Below, in pieces: positions 1 through 5,118 of a DNA stretch of 6,287 nt. The position numbers were made by a program, and so were the translations under genes. Where the stretch lies: the NCBI GenBank assembly GCA_027016965.1, contig JALURI010000010.1:1-6287 (forward strand), written 5' to 3'. The stretch's first letter is position 1, and each line of letters opens with the position of its first letter. The notes beneath the pieces are model-generated. The model ran no database searches. It was not told the origin of the DNA and saw only the letters and a list, made by a program, of their open reading frames with translations. Source of the stretch: Geoglobus sp. (lineage in GTDB: Archaea; Halobacteriota; Archaeoglobi; Archaeoglobales; Archaeoglobaceae).

Positions 1-178
1 GAAAATCCCTTAACCGCATCAGCAAGAGGTGCACTTCTGATTTCCAGCCTAAGAGTCCAAAAATGAAGCCCATCCCCATATTTGTCCAGTGGATGAGGTT
101 AATGGAGAGATCTGCAGACACAATTAATAGGAGAATATGAAATTCATGAATAACTGAACGGCTATAAATGGTGAGATA
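1..178. other. Left-edge region without a supportable complete gene
   Basis: No gene can be assigned firmly here. On the plus strand, frame 1 is open from the edge to a TGA at 64-66 and would give a 21-residue tail ending LLISSLRVQK, which could be the end of an upstream gene. On the minus strand, 1-98 is open after a TAA at 99-101 and reads PHPLDKYGDGLHFW and onward, which looks protein-like but has no ATG, GTG or TTG start. A second minus frame is also open. Base composition does not decide between them. Bases 67-169 hold no clear promoter. GGTGA at 170-174 is the ribosome binding site of the next gene. Confidence 0.3.
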
Positions 179-694
179 ATGGAGTTTGAAAACAGGCTTG
201 AGAAATGGGATTCTCTGTTTGAAGAGCTGAAGAAAATACTGGACAGCAACCTGCCTGAATTTGAAAATATGATGCAGGAATCTGCAGACAGGATATCAAT
301 TCTCGAAAACAGGATCTCATCCATTGAGAACCAGATTGAAATGCTGAAGAAACAGGCTGAAAAAGCAGCTCAAAATGGTCAGGATATTGGAGACATCCTG
401 AAACACGAGATTGAAAATCGGATTGAATTACTGGAAAAAAGACTATCTGAAAGGATAGAAAGGCTGAAGGAAGAGGTGCAGGAGGAATTCAGGGATGCAG
501 AAACTGTTTTTGAGATTGAAGGCATTGACAGCCTGAAAAACATGGTGGAAGAGTTCAGAGATGAAATTGGAGAAATGAAAAAATTCATGGAAAAACTTTC
601 CGGTGAAATCGAGCAGCTTAAAGGACAGCTGATGGAAAAGCACAGAATACTTCGTGAGAAGAAGGTTGAGGGAAGGTCTCCAAGAATTCTCTGA
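179..694 (+). CDS. Coiled-coil protein preceding a MinD-like ATPase
   Basis: This 171-residue protein is rich in Glu, Lys and Arg, has no Cys, no signal peptide and no membrane segment, and its Leu/Ile/Met spacing suggests almost uninterrupted coiled coil over about residues 1-160 (for example LENRISSIENQIEMLKK near residue 42 and IELLEKRLSERIERLKEEV near 82). The tail is short and basic, ending GRSPRIL. I recognise no named family. The ATG start has GGTGA at 170-174, four bases upstream. The stop lies only 15 bases before the ATG of the next gene, a MinD-type ATPase, so the two are probably one transcript. By analogy with MinD/ParA systems, whose ATPases act with helical partner proteins, it may be a partner or scaffold of that ATPase. 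That role is inference. Being an ORF of strong coding character (purine-rich plus strand) makes the gene itself secure. Confidence 0.85.
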   Translation: MEFENRLEKWDSLFEELKKILDSNLPEFENMMQESADRISILENRISSIENQIEMLKKQAEKAAQNGQDIGDILKHEIENRIELLEKRLSERIERLKEEVQEEFRDAETVFEIEGIDSLKNMVEEFRDEIGEMKKFMEKLSGEIEQLKGQLMEKHRILREKKVEGRSPRIL

Positions 695-709
695 TCATTA
701 TTGATTCCC

Positions 710-1504
710 ATGAAAGCTGAAAGAATGCAGGAGTTCAGGCAAAGGCTTGAAAATATTGTTTCGAGATATTTTGAATTAAGGCGTCTTGGGGGCAAGATTC
801 TGGCTTTTCCATCTGGAAAGGGTGGTGTTGGGAAGACAACAATTGTGATAAACCTCGCTTCAGCTCTCACTCAGAGAGGAAAGAGAATTCTTGTAATGGA
901 TCTGAACTTTGCTTTACCCAACATCCAAATGTATCTTGATGAGGCGCCCTCTGCAACCCTTACACACTATCTGAGTGAAAAGGCTGAATTGAATCAGATA
1001 ATTGGAAAAGTTGTGCTTAAGGATGCGGAGTTTCATGTTATTCCAACAGATTCAATTGTTGATGTTCAGAAAAAAATAGACTTTGAGAAATTGAGAGCTT
1101 TCCTTGAATATTTGAAATCCAGATACGATTACATACTGCTTGATCTGGCTCCGGGACTTTCCAAATACGTGGTTTACCCGCTGAGACTCTCCGATCATAT
1201 TTTTATAGTAACAGCAGATGTCAAGCCTGCTTACATGGATGCAATAAAGGTTTTAAAGTACATCTCATCAATTGGTGGCATTCACGAAGGCTTCATAGTG
1301 AATATGGCAGAGTCAAACGAATTGAACTATTTCAAGCACATGAGTGTTTTTGCGGTAGTTCCATACGATGAACTCCTCAAAAAAGCTGCTCAAAATGGAA
1401 AAACTGTTTTTCACCTTAGGTTCTCAGGTATATTCTCATCTTCCAGGAAGGTTTTTGTCAGAATGGCAGATGAGATCCTTACCAGGCTGTCTTCGCAGGT
1501 GTAA
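710..1504 (+). CDS. MinD/ParA-family ATPase
   Basis: This is a SIMIBI-class P-loop ATPase of the MinD/ParA/FlhG group, expected to dimerise on ATP and cycle on and off a surface or partner. Numbered from an alternative TTG at 701, the deviant Walker A loop GKGGVGKTT is at residues 39-47 with its signature Lys40 and Lys45. The second motif reads MDLNFALPN (66-74), so the usual DxD is DLN. The switch motif LLDLAPGLS is at 146-154. A helical N-terminal extension of about 30 residues precedes the ATPase fold, and I see no obvious C-terminal membrane-targeting helix. The start is uncertain: TTG 701, ATG 710 and ATG 725 are all possible, and none has a clear Shine-Dalgarno site. I chose the ATG at 710. 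It follows the coiled-coil gene and probably shares its transcript. A cell-polarity, division-site or appendage-positioning role is inferred from the family only. Confidence 0.9.
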   Translation: MKAERMQEFRQRLENIVSRYFELRRLGGKILAFPSGKGGVGKTTIVINLASALTQRGKRILVMDLNFALPNIQMYLDEAPSATLTHYLSEKAELNQIIGKVVLKDAEFHVIPTDSIVDVQKKIDFEKLRAFLEYLKSRYDYILLDLAPGLSKYVVYPLRLSDHIFIVTADVKPAYMDAIKVLKYISSIGGIHEGFIVNMAESNELNYFKHMSVFAVVPYDELLKKAAQNGKTVFHLRFSGIFSSSRKVFVRMADEILTRLSSQV

Positions 1505-1532
1505 TCCACTTCTTGAAATTTAAGAAATCAAA

Positions 1533-1606
1533 TGGGGCCGCCGAGACTTGAACTCGGGTCTCCACCCCCCCAAGATGGAAGGATGACCAGGCTACCCTAC
1601 GGCCCC
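1533..1606 (-). tRNA. tRNA-Pro (anticodon GGG)
   Basis: Read on the minus strand this folds as a full cloverleaf. The 7-bp acceptor stem is GGGGCCG with CGGCCCC. The D arm begins GGGU. The anticodon stem is CCAUC with GGUGG (one U-G pair), enclosing the loop UUGGGGG, so positions 34-36 are GGG, which reads proline CCC and CCU codons. The variable loop is AGAC. The T stem is CCGAG with CUCGG, and the T loop is UUCAAGU. The discriminator is A (1533). CCA is not encoded, since UU follows, and there is no intron. The gene is convergent with the MinD-like gene, whose stop is 28 bases away. T-rich minus-strand sequence (1505-1532) just past the tRNA may serve for termination. Confidence 0.96.
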
Positions 1607-1633
1607 CTCAAGAGGCTGTGATTCAGTTCTGAG

Positions 1634-1642
1634 TTTAAATAT
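1634..1642 (-). promoter_or_regulatory. TATA box of the tRNA-Pro gene
   Basis: On the minus strand the sequence reads ATATTTAAA, close to the archaeal TATA consensus. It ends 28 bases upstream of the first tRNA nucleotide, which places transcription start at or just before the mature 5' end, as expected for an archaeal tRNA gene. Confidence 0.7.
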
Positions 1643-1684
1643 TCTCCGATTTTCAAGACGGCCTCTCTGAAATTCTGGGTTAAT

Positions 1685-1693
1685 TTTATATAA
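1685..1693 (+). promoter_or_regulatory. TATA box of the KaiC-like operon
   Basis: TTTATATAA matches the archaeal TATA consensus. With its centre at 1689, transcription should begin around 1714-1716. That is a few bases before the ATG at 1722 and about 63 bases before the GTG of the first large gene. The box lies about 50 bases from the oppositely oriented tRNA-Pro TATA box, so the two promoters are divergent. Confidence 0.65.
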
Positions 1694-1699
1694 GAATAA

Positions 1700-1715
1700 C
1701 CGACATAATGTTCGG
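1700..1715. promoter_or_regulatory. Imperfect palindrome at the predicted transcription start
   Basis: CCGACATAATGTTCGG has CCGA/TCGG ends and inner CAT/ATG halves, which pair if one T is bulged. It lies between the TATA box and the first ATG and covers the predicted start site. That is a position where an archaeal repressor would block polymerase. The operator role is inferred from position and symmetry only. Confidence 0.35.
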
Positions 1716-1721
1716 AAATCT

Positions 1722-1781
1722 ATGATGAGTACGATTTCCTGCCACAAAAATGTGCCCTGCGGGCAGGTGAGTTACTGGTGA
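1722..1781 (+). CDS. Possible 19-residue Cys-containing leader peptide
   Basis: An ATG-ATG start only about 7 bases after the predicted transcription start opens a 19-codon frame that reads MMSTISCHKNVPCGQVSYW and ends at TGA 1779-1781. The stop overlaps the GTG start (1778-1780) of the next gene in a GTGA arrangement typical of translational coupling. The peptide has two cysteines separated by five residues plus a histidine (CHKNVPC), and ends in Trp. There is no Shine-Dalgarno site, consistent with near-leaderless translation. Its position at the front of the transcript, and the absence of any ATG in the downstream gene's frame, favour it being translated. It is too short for composition to prove coding, and I know of no homologue. 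Function unknown; a regulatory leader or a tiny metal- or redox-responsive peptide are guesses. Confidence 0.4.
   Translation: MMSTISCHKNVPCGQVSYW
1754..1770 (+). promoter_or_regulatory. Ribosome binding site of the first KaiC-like gene, within a small hairpin
   Basis: AGGTGA at 1765-1770 matches the archaeal anti-Shine-Dalgarno sequence and sits seven bases before the GTG at 1778, which decides that start. Directly upstream, CCTGC (1756-1760) can pair with GCAGG (1763-1767), or GCCC with GGGC, which would partly hide the site. The site lies inside the leader frame 1722-1781, so a ribosome translating the leader would open it. Confidence 0.5.
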
Positions 1782-2347
1782 CCGGGACAATAGGACATTC
1801 ACCTCTGGAAAGAAAACTACTGGAAGAAATAAAAAAGGGTTCAGATGTTATTCTTATCAGAGCCACACCTTCATCTTATTTTGACTCATTCGAGAGGCTC
1901 ATCAGATTTCTTACAGCCATGGGGAAGGTCGTTTATGTCTCTCTCAACAAACCCTGTGGTTCACTTAAAAAACATCTGAAGAGAGTTGGAGCTGACGTAG
2001 ATAATCTCGTTTTCATCGATGTTGTGACCAAACAGTTCTCAAGCAATGTTGCCGGAGATAACAGCTGTATTTATGTTGAATCTCCAAACCCAATTCAGCT
2101 TACTGTATCAATTGAAAAAGCAATGGAGCGTGTGGATTCCAGCCCAAAATTCCTTTACATAGACTCTCTTTCCACCATTTCCCTTTACAAGTCCAGCGAC
2201 TCACTGATGAAGTTTCTCCGGCAGCTAACTGGAAAGATCAGGTTTAAGGGCTTCATTGCGATAATCCTGGTTCTGGAGGATGAACTCGATCCCGTTTACT
2301 TTGCCCAGGCGTCACTGATGTGCGATGCAATTATTGAGGTGGTTTGA
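1778..2347 (+). CDS. KaiC/RecA-fold protein lacking Walker A (predicted pseudo-ATPase)
   Basis: This 189-residue protein follows the strand order of a KaiC/RecA-superfamily core but has lost the catalytic parts. The position of the P-loop reads RATPSSYFD (28-36), with no Gly-rich loop and no Lys-Thr. The strand that normally carries the catalytic Glu pair reads YVSLNKPCG (53-61). The Walker B strand FLYIDSLSTI (125-134) is preserved. The protein is also shorter than the usual 230-250 residues, lacking the N-terminal TGI-x-x-LD segment. The GTG start is set by AGGTGA seven bases upstream, and no ATG exists in this frame upstream. It ends at a TGA that directly abuts the TTG of the next gene. 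It may bind nucleotide weakly or serve as a regulatory or structural partner of the intact KaiC protein two genes downstream. The fold assignment is moderate; the loss of motifs is plain in the sequence. Confidence 0.8.
   Translation: MTGTIGHSPLERKLLEEIKKGSDVILIRATPSSYFDSFERLIRFLTAMGKVVYVSLNKPCGSLKKHLKRVGADVDNLVFIDVVTKQFSSNVAGDNSCIYVESPNPIQLTVSIEKAMERVDSSPKFLYIDSLSTISLYKSSDSLMKFLRQLTGKIRFKGFIAIILVLEDELDPVYFAQASLMCDAIIEVV
2336..2342 (+). promoter_or_regulatory. Ribosome binding site deciding a TTG start
   Basis: GAGGTGG lies at the end of the preceding gene, five bases before TTG 2348. It is a strong archaeal Shine-Dalgarno match and supports TTG as the real start of the next gene. Confidence 0.75.
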
Positions 2348-3100
2348 TTGGGATTTCTGACCGGAATAGAGGTAATAGATAGATACGATGGGTTGAGGGA
2401 GGGGCTTGTTTATATTCTTGAAGAACCCGGAGCTGGAGGAAGCGAATTTGCATACAATGTGCTTGTGAAAAATAAAAAAACCAGAAAAAGGGTTATTTCT
2501 TTCACAAAAAACGAATCAGAAATCTTCAGGGAAATCAGAAATACCTTTCCTGCTGAGAGAGATGTAATTGGAAATAATGAAATAAAAGTCGATAGTCTTG
2601 AGAAATTTTACTTCTGGGACAGCATTGTTCCAAGAAGGTGGATTGGAGAGGATGATTTTACAATTTATGATCTGAAAAGAGAAGGGGAGGTAATACATGA
2701 ATTCATGAAATTGTTTGATAGAATTGAGGAAAATTCAATTGTGATAATTGATTCCATAACCGATCTTTACAGAGCATCACTGATAGAGATAGAAAAAAAC
2801 GAGTTTATACACCTCCTGATAGGGATTAGAAAGATTTCTCTCAGAAGGAGCCTCTTAATACTTGGCATTCTGACAAAAGATGTCCTTGAAAGGGATGTTG
2901 AAAATCAGATTCTGTCAAATTCAGACGGAATTATTCTCTTTCAGTGGGAAAATCAGAGGGTGTGGGCAGGGAGATGGATGCACTTTATGAAGCTTGCCGG
3001 GCTGATGCCATTTCTTGAGAGAGAAAAAGTCTCAAGGCTTCAGATAAGAATTGATCCTGCTGGTGGATTTACCATAACCCAGTATGAGAGGGTGGTATGA
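2348..3100 (+). CDS. KaiC-like protein with degenerate Walker A
   Basis: This 250-residue KaiC-domain relative opens with TGIEVIDRYDGLREG (5-19), the counterpart of the family's TGI-x-x-LD-x-x-x-GG-x-x-x-G entry. The P-loop has become EEPGAGGSEF (25-34). The invariant Lys is Gly and the following Thr is Ser. The catalytic-Glu strand reads ISFTKNESE (50-58), with TK where KaiC has EE. The Walker B strand SIVIIDSITDL (130-140) is intact. ATP hydrolysis is therefore unlikely. The TTG start follows the upstream stop without a gap and has GAGGTGG five bases before it. The end overlaps the next gene by ATGA, indicating translational coupling. Sandwiched between a more degenerate and an intact paralogue, it probably belongs to the same complex or signalling pathway, which is inference. 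A purely structural or ligand-binding role is also possible. Confidence 0.88.
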   Translation: MGFLTGIEVIDRYDGLREGLVYILEEPGAGGSEFAYNVLVKNKKTRKRVISFTKNESEIFREIRNTFPAERDVIGNNEIKVDSLEKFYFWDSIVPRRWIGEDDFTIYDLKREGEVIHEFMKLFDRIEENSIVIIDSITDLYRASLIEIEKNEFIHLLIGIRKISLRRSLLILGILTKDVLERDVENQILSNSDGIILFQWENQRVWAGRWMHFMKLAGLMPFLEREKVSRLQIRIDPAGGFTITQYERVV

Positions 3101-3789
3101 TGGTGGAGGTTGCCTTAACCGGAATAAAGGGTCTGGATAGAATGCTTGAAGGTGGGATACCCAGAGGTTATCTTGTTTCTGTGATTGGTTCATGTGGAAC
3201 TGGGAAAACAACACTCGGACTTCATTTTATTTATGAGGGCTTGAAAAACAGAGAAAAGTGCCTGATAATAAGCTTTGATGAGGATGAAAATGGAATAATA
3301 AAAACGGCAGAAGGATATGACATGGACTTTTCAGCATACTCTGATAGACTTGTGGTGGTCAGACTTGATGCAGAGGAGGTTAAAAGGAAAGTTGAAGGAT
3401 TTGAAGATCATCTGAGAAGGATTTTTGAGACTATGAAGCCATCAAGGGTTTTAATTGACCCACTTACAATTCTCGAAACGCTTTTTGATGATGCAGGGAG
3501 ATACTCATTTCTGTCAAATATCCGGACCATAGTCAAATCCATAGGTGCTACAGCCATAATCACGGGAGAGAGTAGCATTGAAAACCCATCAAACTCAAAA
3601 TTCGGAATAATGGAGTATATTTCCGATGGGCTGATAGTTCTGAAGAGATACAGAGAAAATGAGCTTGATGAAGCAATACTTTCCATTGAAATCATAAAGA
3701 TGAGAAGGCTGGGTCATCAGAGGAAACCAAGACCATTCGCTATTTCAGGCAAGGGCATCGAGGTGTTTGAAGAATCAGAGTTGATTTAG
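3097..3789 (+). CDS. KaiC-domain ATPase (intact)
   Basis: This 230-residue protein is a single canonical archaeal KaiC/RecA-superfamily domain. It has TGIKGLDRMLEGGIPRG (8-24), Walker A GSCGTGKTT (31-39), ISFDEDENG (58-66) with an acidic pair at the catalytic-Glu position, Walker B RVLIDPLTIL (117-126), then SDGLIVL and the typical C-terminal run with RKPRPFAISGKGIEV. Such proteins bind and hydrolyse ATP, often as ring assemblies, and in archaea are thought to act in signalling rather than in a true clock. Its ATG overlaps the upstream TGA (ATGA), and GGTGG at 3091-3095 provides a close ribosome binding site. It is the only one of the three adjacent KaiC-fold proteins with full catalytic equipment, so it is likely the motor or switch of the set. 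There is no second KaiC domain and no sensor domain attached. Confidence 0.93.
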   Translation: MMVEVALTGIKGLDRMLEGGIPRGYLVSVIGSCGTGKTTLGLHFIYEGLKNREKCLIISFDEDENGIIKTAEGYDMDFSAYSDRLVVVRLDAEEVKRKVEGFEDHLRRIFETMKPSRVLIDPLTILETLFDDAGRYSFLSNIRTIVKSIGATAIITGESSIENPSNSKFGIMEYISDGLIVLKRYRENELDEAILSIEIIKMRRLGHQRKPRPFAISGKGIEVFEESELI

Positions 3790-3828
3790 GCATTTGAATC
3801 GAAATCACCACTGAAATCAATCGCAATC

Positions 3829-3837
3829 TTAATATAT
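3829..3837 (+). promoter_or_regulatory. TATA box of the cytochrome operon
   Basis: TTAATATAT is centred 26 bases before the ATG at 3859, so the transcript should start at or near that ATG. The absence of any Shine-Dalgarno site before 3859 fits a leaderless mRNA. Just upstream is a direct repeat of GAAATCA (3801-3807 and 3813-3819), which could bind a regulator. Confidence 0.6.
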
Positions 3838-3858
3838 TCAAGATATATGTAGATCAGT

Positions 3859-4437
3859 ATGAACCGGAAAGTAATTTTACTTTTTGCACTCATCCTGCTG
3901 GGAGCGCTGATCCTTGGATGTGCCCAGCAGGAAAAGAAGCCAGAAACAACTCCAAAAGCTGAAAAAACCCCCACACCAAAGAAAACAGCAACACCCAAAA
4001 CGGAAAAAACACCTGCACCTGAAAAGACTCCCACACCCAGGCCAAAAACAACTCCAAAGAAAGCAGAATCAAAAGGACCTGTTGTTGAGTGTACAGTCTG
4101 TCACTCCAAGGCAAATGATTATGTCCCCCACCTCCAGGGTGGACAGCTCTGCGGAAACTGTCATGGATGGGATCCCCATAAAATCCATGTCGGTTCTGGA
4201 ACAATTAATATAGACTGTCAGGTATGCCATGGAACTCCTGATAAGATTAGCATTCCACAGCCGATAGAAGAAGGAAGGACTGTCTGTGAAAACTGTCATG
4301 CATACCCGGATCCAACAAAGCCGAGCTATGGAAACCTTGTTAATATACACCTCCCGAGAGGCAAGTACTGCACAGTCTGCCATGGAACAGACATTGGCGG
4401 ATTGCATCAGAGTGCCAACAGGTTTGTTGAGCAGTAA
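3859..4437 (+). CDS. Five-heme c-type cytochrome lipoprotein with Thr/Pro stalk
   Basis: This 192-residue exported electron carrier has a basic N-terminus (MNRK) and a hydrophobic signal up to LILGC, with Cys21 as the likely lipid-attachment residue. Residues 28-68 form a TP/KTP-rich linker, probably extended and perhaps O-glycosylated. Five CxxCH heme-binding motifs follow at 78-82, 98-102, 120-124, 143-147 and 171-175. Outside these motifs there are exactly five histidines (91, 107, 110, 164, 183), enough for bis-His ligation of every heme, which usually means low redox potential. It probably sits on the outer face of the cytoplasmic membrane and passes electrons to or from an extracellular or membrane partner. 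A paralogue follows 18 bases downstream. It appears to be translated from a leaderless mRNA. The heme count and export signal are seen in the sequence; the redox partner is unknown. Confidence 0.93.
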   Translation: MNRKVILLFALILLGALILGCAQQEKKPETTPKAEKTPTPKKTATPKTEKTPAPEKTPTPRPKTTPKKAESKGPVVECTVCHSKANDYVPHLQGGQLCGNCHGWDPHKIHVGSGTINIDCQVCHGTPDKISIPQPIEEGRTVCENCHAYPDPTKPSYGNLVNIHLPRGKYCTVCHGTDIGGLHQSANRFVEQ

Positions 4438-4455
4438 TCCCGCATCTGATTTATC

Positions 4456-5013
4456 ATGAACGGAAAAACAATTCTATTTTTTACAATGATACTCCTGACT
4501 CCGCTTTTTTTCATGTGCGTACAGGAAAGCCCGAAACCCGAAGTCCCTGAAAAAACACCCATGCCTGCAATAACTGGAGAAATTACACCTACTCCATCCC
4601 CGACAAAAACGGCTAATGGAATAGCAGACAAAAACCAGGAAGTTGTCTGTGAAAACTGTCACATGAATACAGACAGAGAATATGTTCCTCAGGCAAATAG
4701 CATTCAGGGACATCTGGATGGATCAGAGTTCTGTGTTTACTGCCATACGAAAGGTGAAAATGAGATCAGTGAAATAGGAAATCTTCATCACAGCAGGTAC
4801 TCGGACTGCCAAAAATGTCATGCTGATTTCGATCTGGAAAAAATGGATTGCAGGTCATGCCACGGTTATCCTGATCCATTCACCCCAAGTAACGGAAACC
4901 TGCTGAATATCCATATGGAAAGAGGTGTGGGGTGCAAGAGCTGTCATGGAGATGACTTTTTCAGAATACATATTCAGGGCAAAAAATTTCCGGAAAAGTT
5001 CAGGATAGGATAG
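4456..5013 (+). CDS. Second five-heme c-type cytochrome lipoprotein (paralogue)
   Basis: This 185-residue protein is built like its upstream neighbour. It has a signal MNGKTILFF and onward with Cys21 at the same position, a shorter Pro/Thr-rich linker (26-52), and CxxCH motifs at 65-69, 93-97, 118-122, 132-136 and 160-164. The five histidines outside the motifs (86, 111, 112, 153, 172) allow bis-His ligation of all hemes. The best conserved stretch shared by the pair runs from heme 4 to heme 5 and includes YPDP, PS-x-GNL, NIH and RG, with the same 23-residue spacing. The spacing between hemes 3 and 4 differs (9 residues here, 18 in the neighbour). The residue before Cys21 is Met (LFFMC) rather than Gly, Ala or Ser, so lipid attachment is less certain. 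There is no clear Shine-Dalgarno site. The 18-base gap suggests the same operon, and the pair probably arose by tandem duplication. Confidence 0.92.
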   Translation: MNGKTILFFTMILLTPLFFMCVQESPKPEVPEKTPMPAITGEITPTPSPTKTANGIADKNQEVVCENCHMNTDREYVPQANSIQGHLDGSEFCVYCHTKGENEISEIGNLHHSRYSDCQKCHADFDLEKMDCRSCHGYPDPFTPSNGNLLNIHMERGVGCKSCHGDDFFRIHIQGKKFPEKFRIG

Positions 5014-5070
5014 TTGGAAGACAGCCTGTGTATGACCTTCAGCTATGAGATTTGAAATACTCCTTCCAAC
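5013..5070. repeat. 8-bp perfect inverted repeat behind the second cytochrome gene
   Basis: GTTGGAAG (5013-5020) is the exact reverse complement of CTTCCAAC (5063-5070), with 42 bases between. The left arm begins at the last base of the cytochrome stop codon. A long-looped hairpin or a small insertion scar is possible, but chance is also reasonable. Confidence 0.3.
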
Positions 5071-5118
5071 ATAAACAACATCTGTTTTTTCCTCAATTTT
5101 TTCAACGTAATTTTTCAT
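5014..5118 (-). pseudogene. Coding-like minus-strand fragment, possible truncated gene
   Basis: On the minus strand an ATG at 5118 has AGGAGA (5128-5133) nine bases upstream and a TATA-like TTTAATTA at 5156-5163, placed to start transcription near 5134. The frame reads MKNYVEKIEEKTDVVYVGRS and onward to ISNLIAEGHTQAVFQ, with codon use and composition like a real archaeal protein for about 35 residues. It then runs antisense into the end of the second cytochrome gene and continues open to 4855, where the composition is unconvincing. It may be the remaining front end of a gene cut off when the cytochrome end arrived, or a short overlapping gene. I do not recognise the family. Confidence 0.35.

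Noticed and set aside
163..169. TATAAAT just before the coiled-coil gene
   Set aside because: It is only about 10 bases from the start codon, so transcription would begin inside the gene.
111..290. Repeat of TCTGCAGACA at 111-120 and 281-290
   Set aside because: It is only about 11 bases long, lies in different frames and has no further similarity around it; probably chance.
701..709. TTG at 701 as start of the MinD-like ATPase
   Set aside because: It has no ribosome binding site and an ATG lies three codons later, so ATG 710 was preferred, although TTG cannot be excluded.
379..870. Long minus-strand frame opposite the coiled-coil gene
   Set aside because: It is Ser/Phe-rich antisense of a Glu/Lys-rich coiled coil, crosses two real genes, and has no family signature.
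1509..1528. Short TTCTT/AAGAA inverted repeat after the MinD-like gene as a terminator
   Set aside because: The stem is only five A/T-rich pairs, and no T-run follows on the plus strand; too weak to call.
3786..4034. Minus-strand frame rich in Val, Gly and Phe opposite the first cytochrome
   Set aside because: It is the complement of the Thr/Pro-rich linker codons and has no start signals of its own.
3985..4070. Repetitive ACxCCxAAA stretch as a repeat element or CRISPR
   Set aside because: It is the in-frame Thr/Pro/Lys linker of a cytochrome, with irregular units and no spacers.
3890..4213. Overlapping plus- and minus-strand frames within the first cytochrome
   Set aside because: The cytochrome frame carries a signal sequence and five CxxCH motifs; the others are shadows of it.
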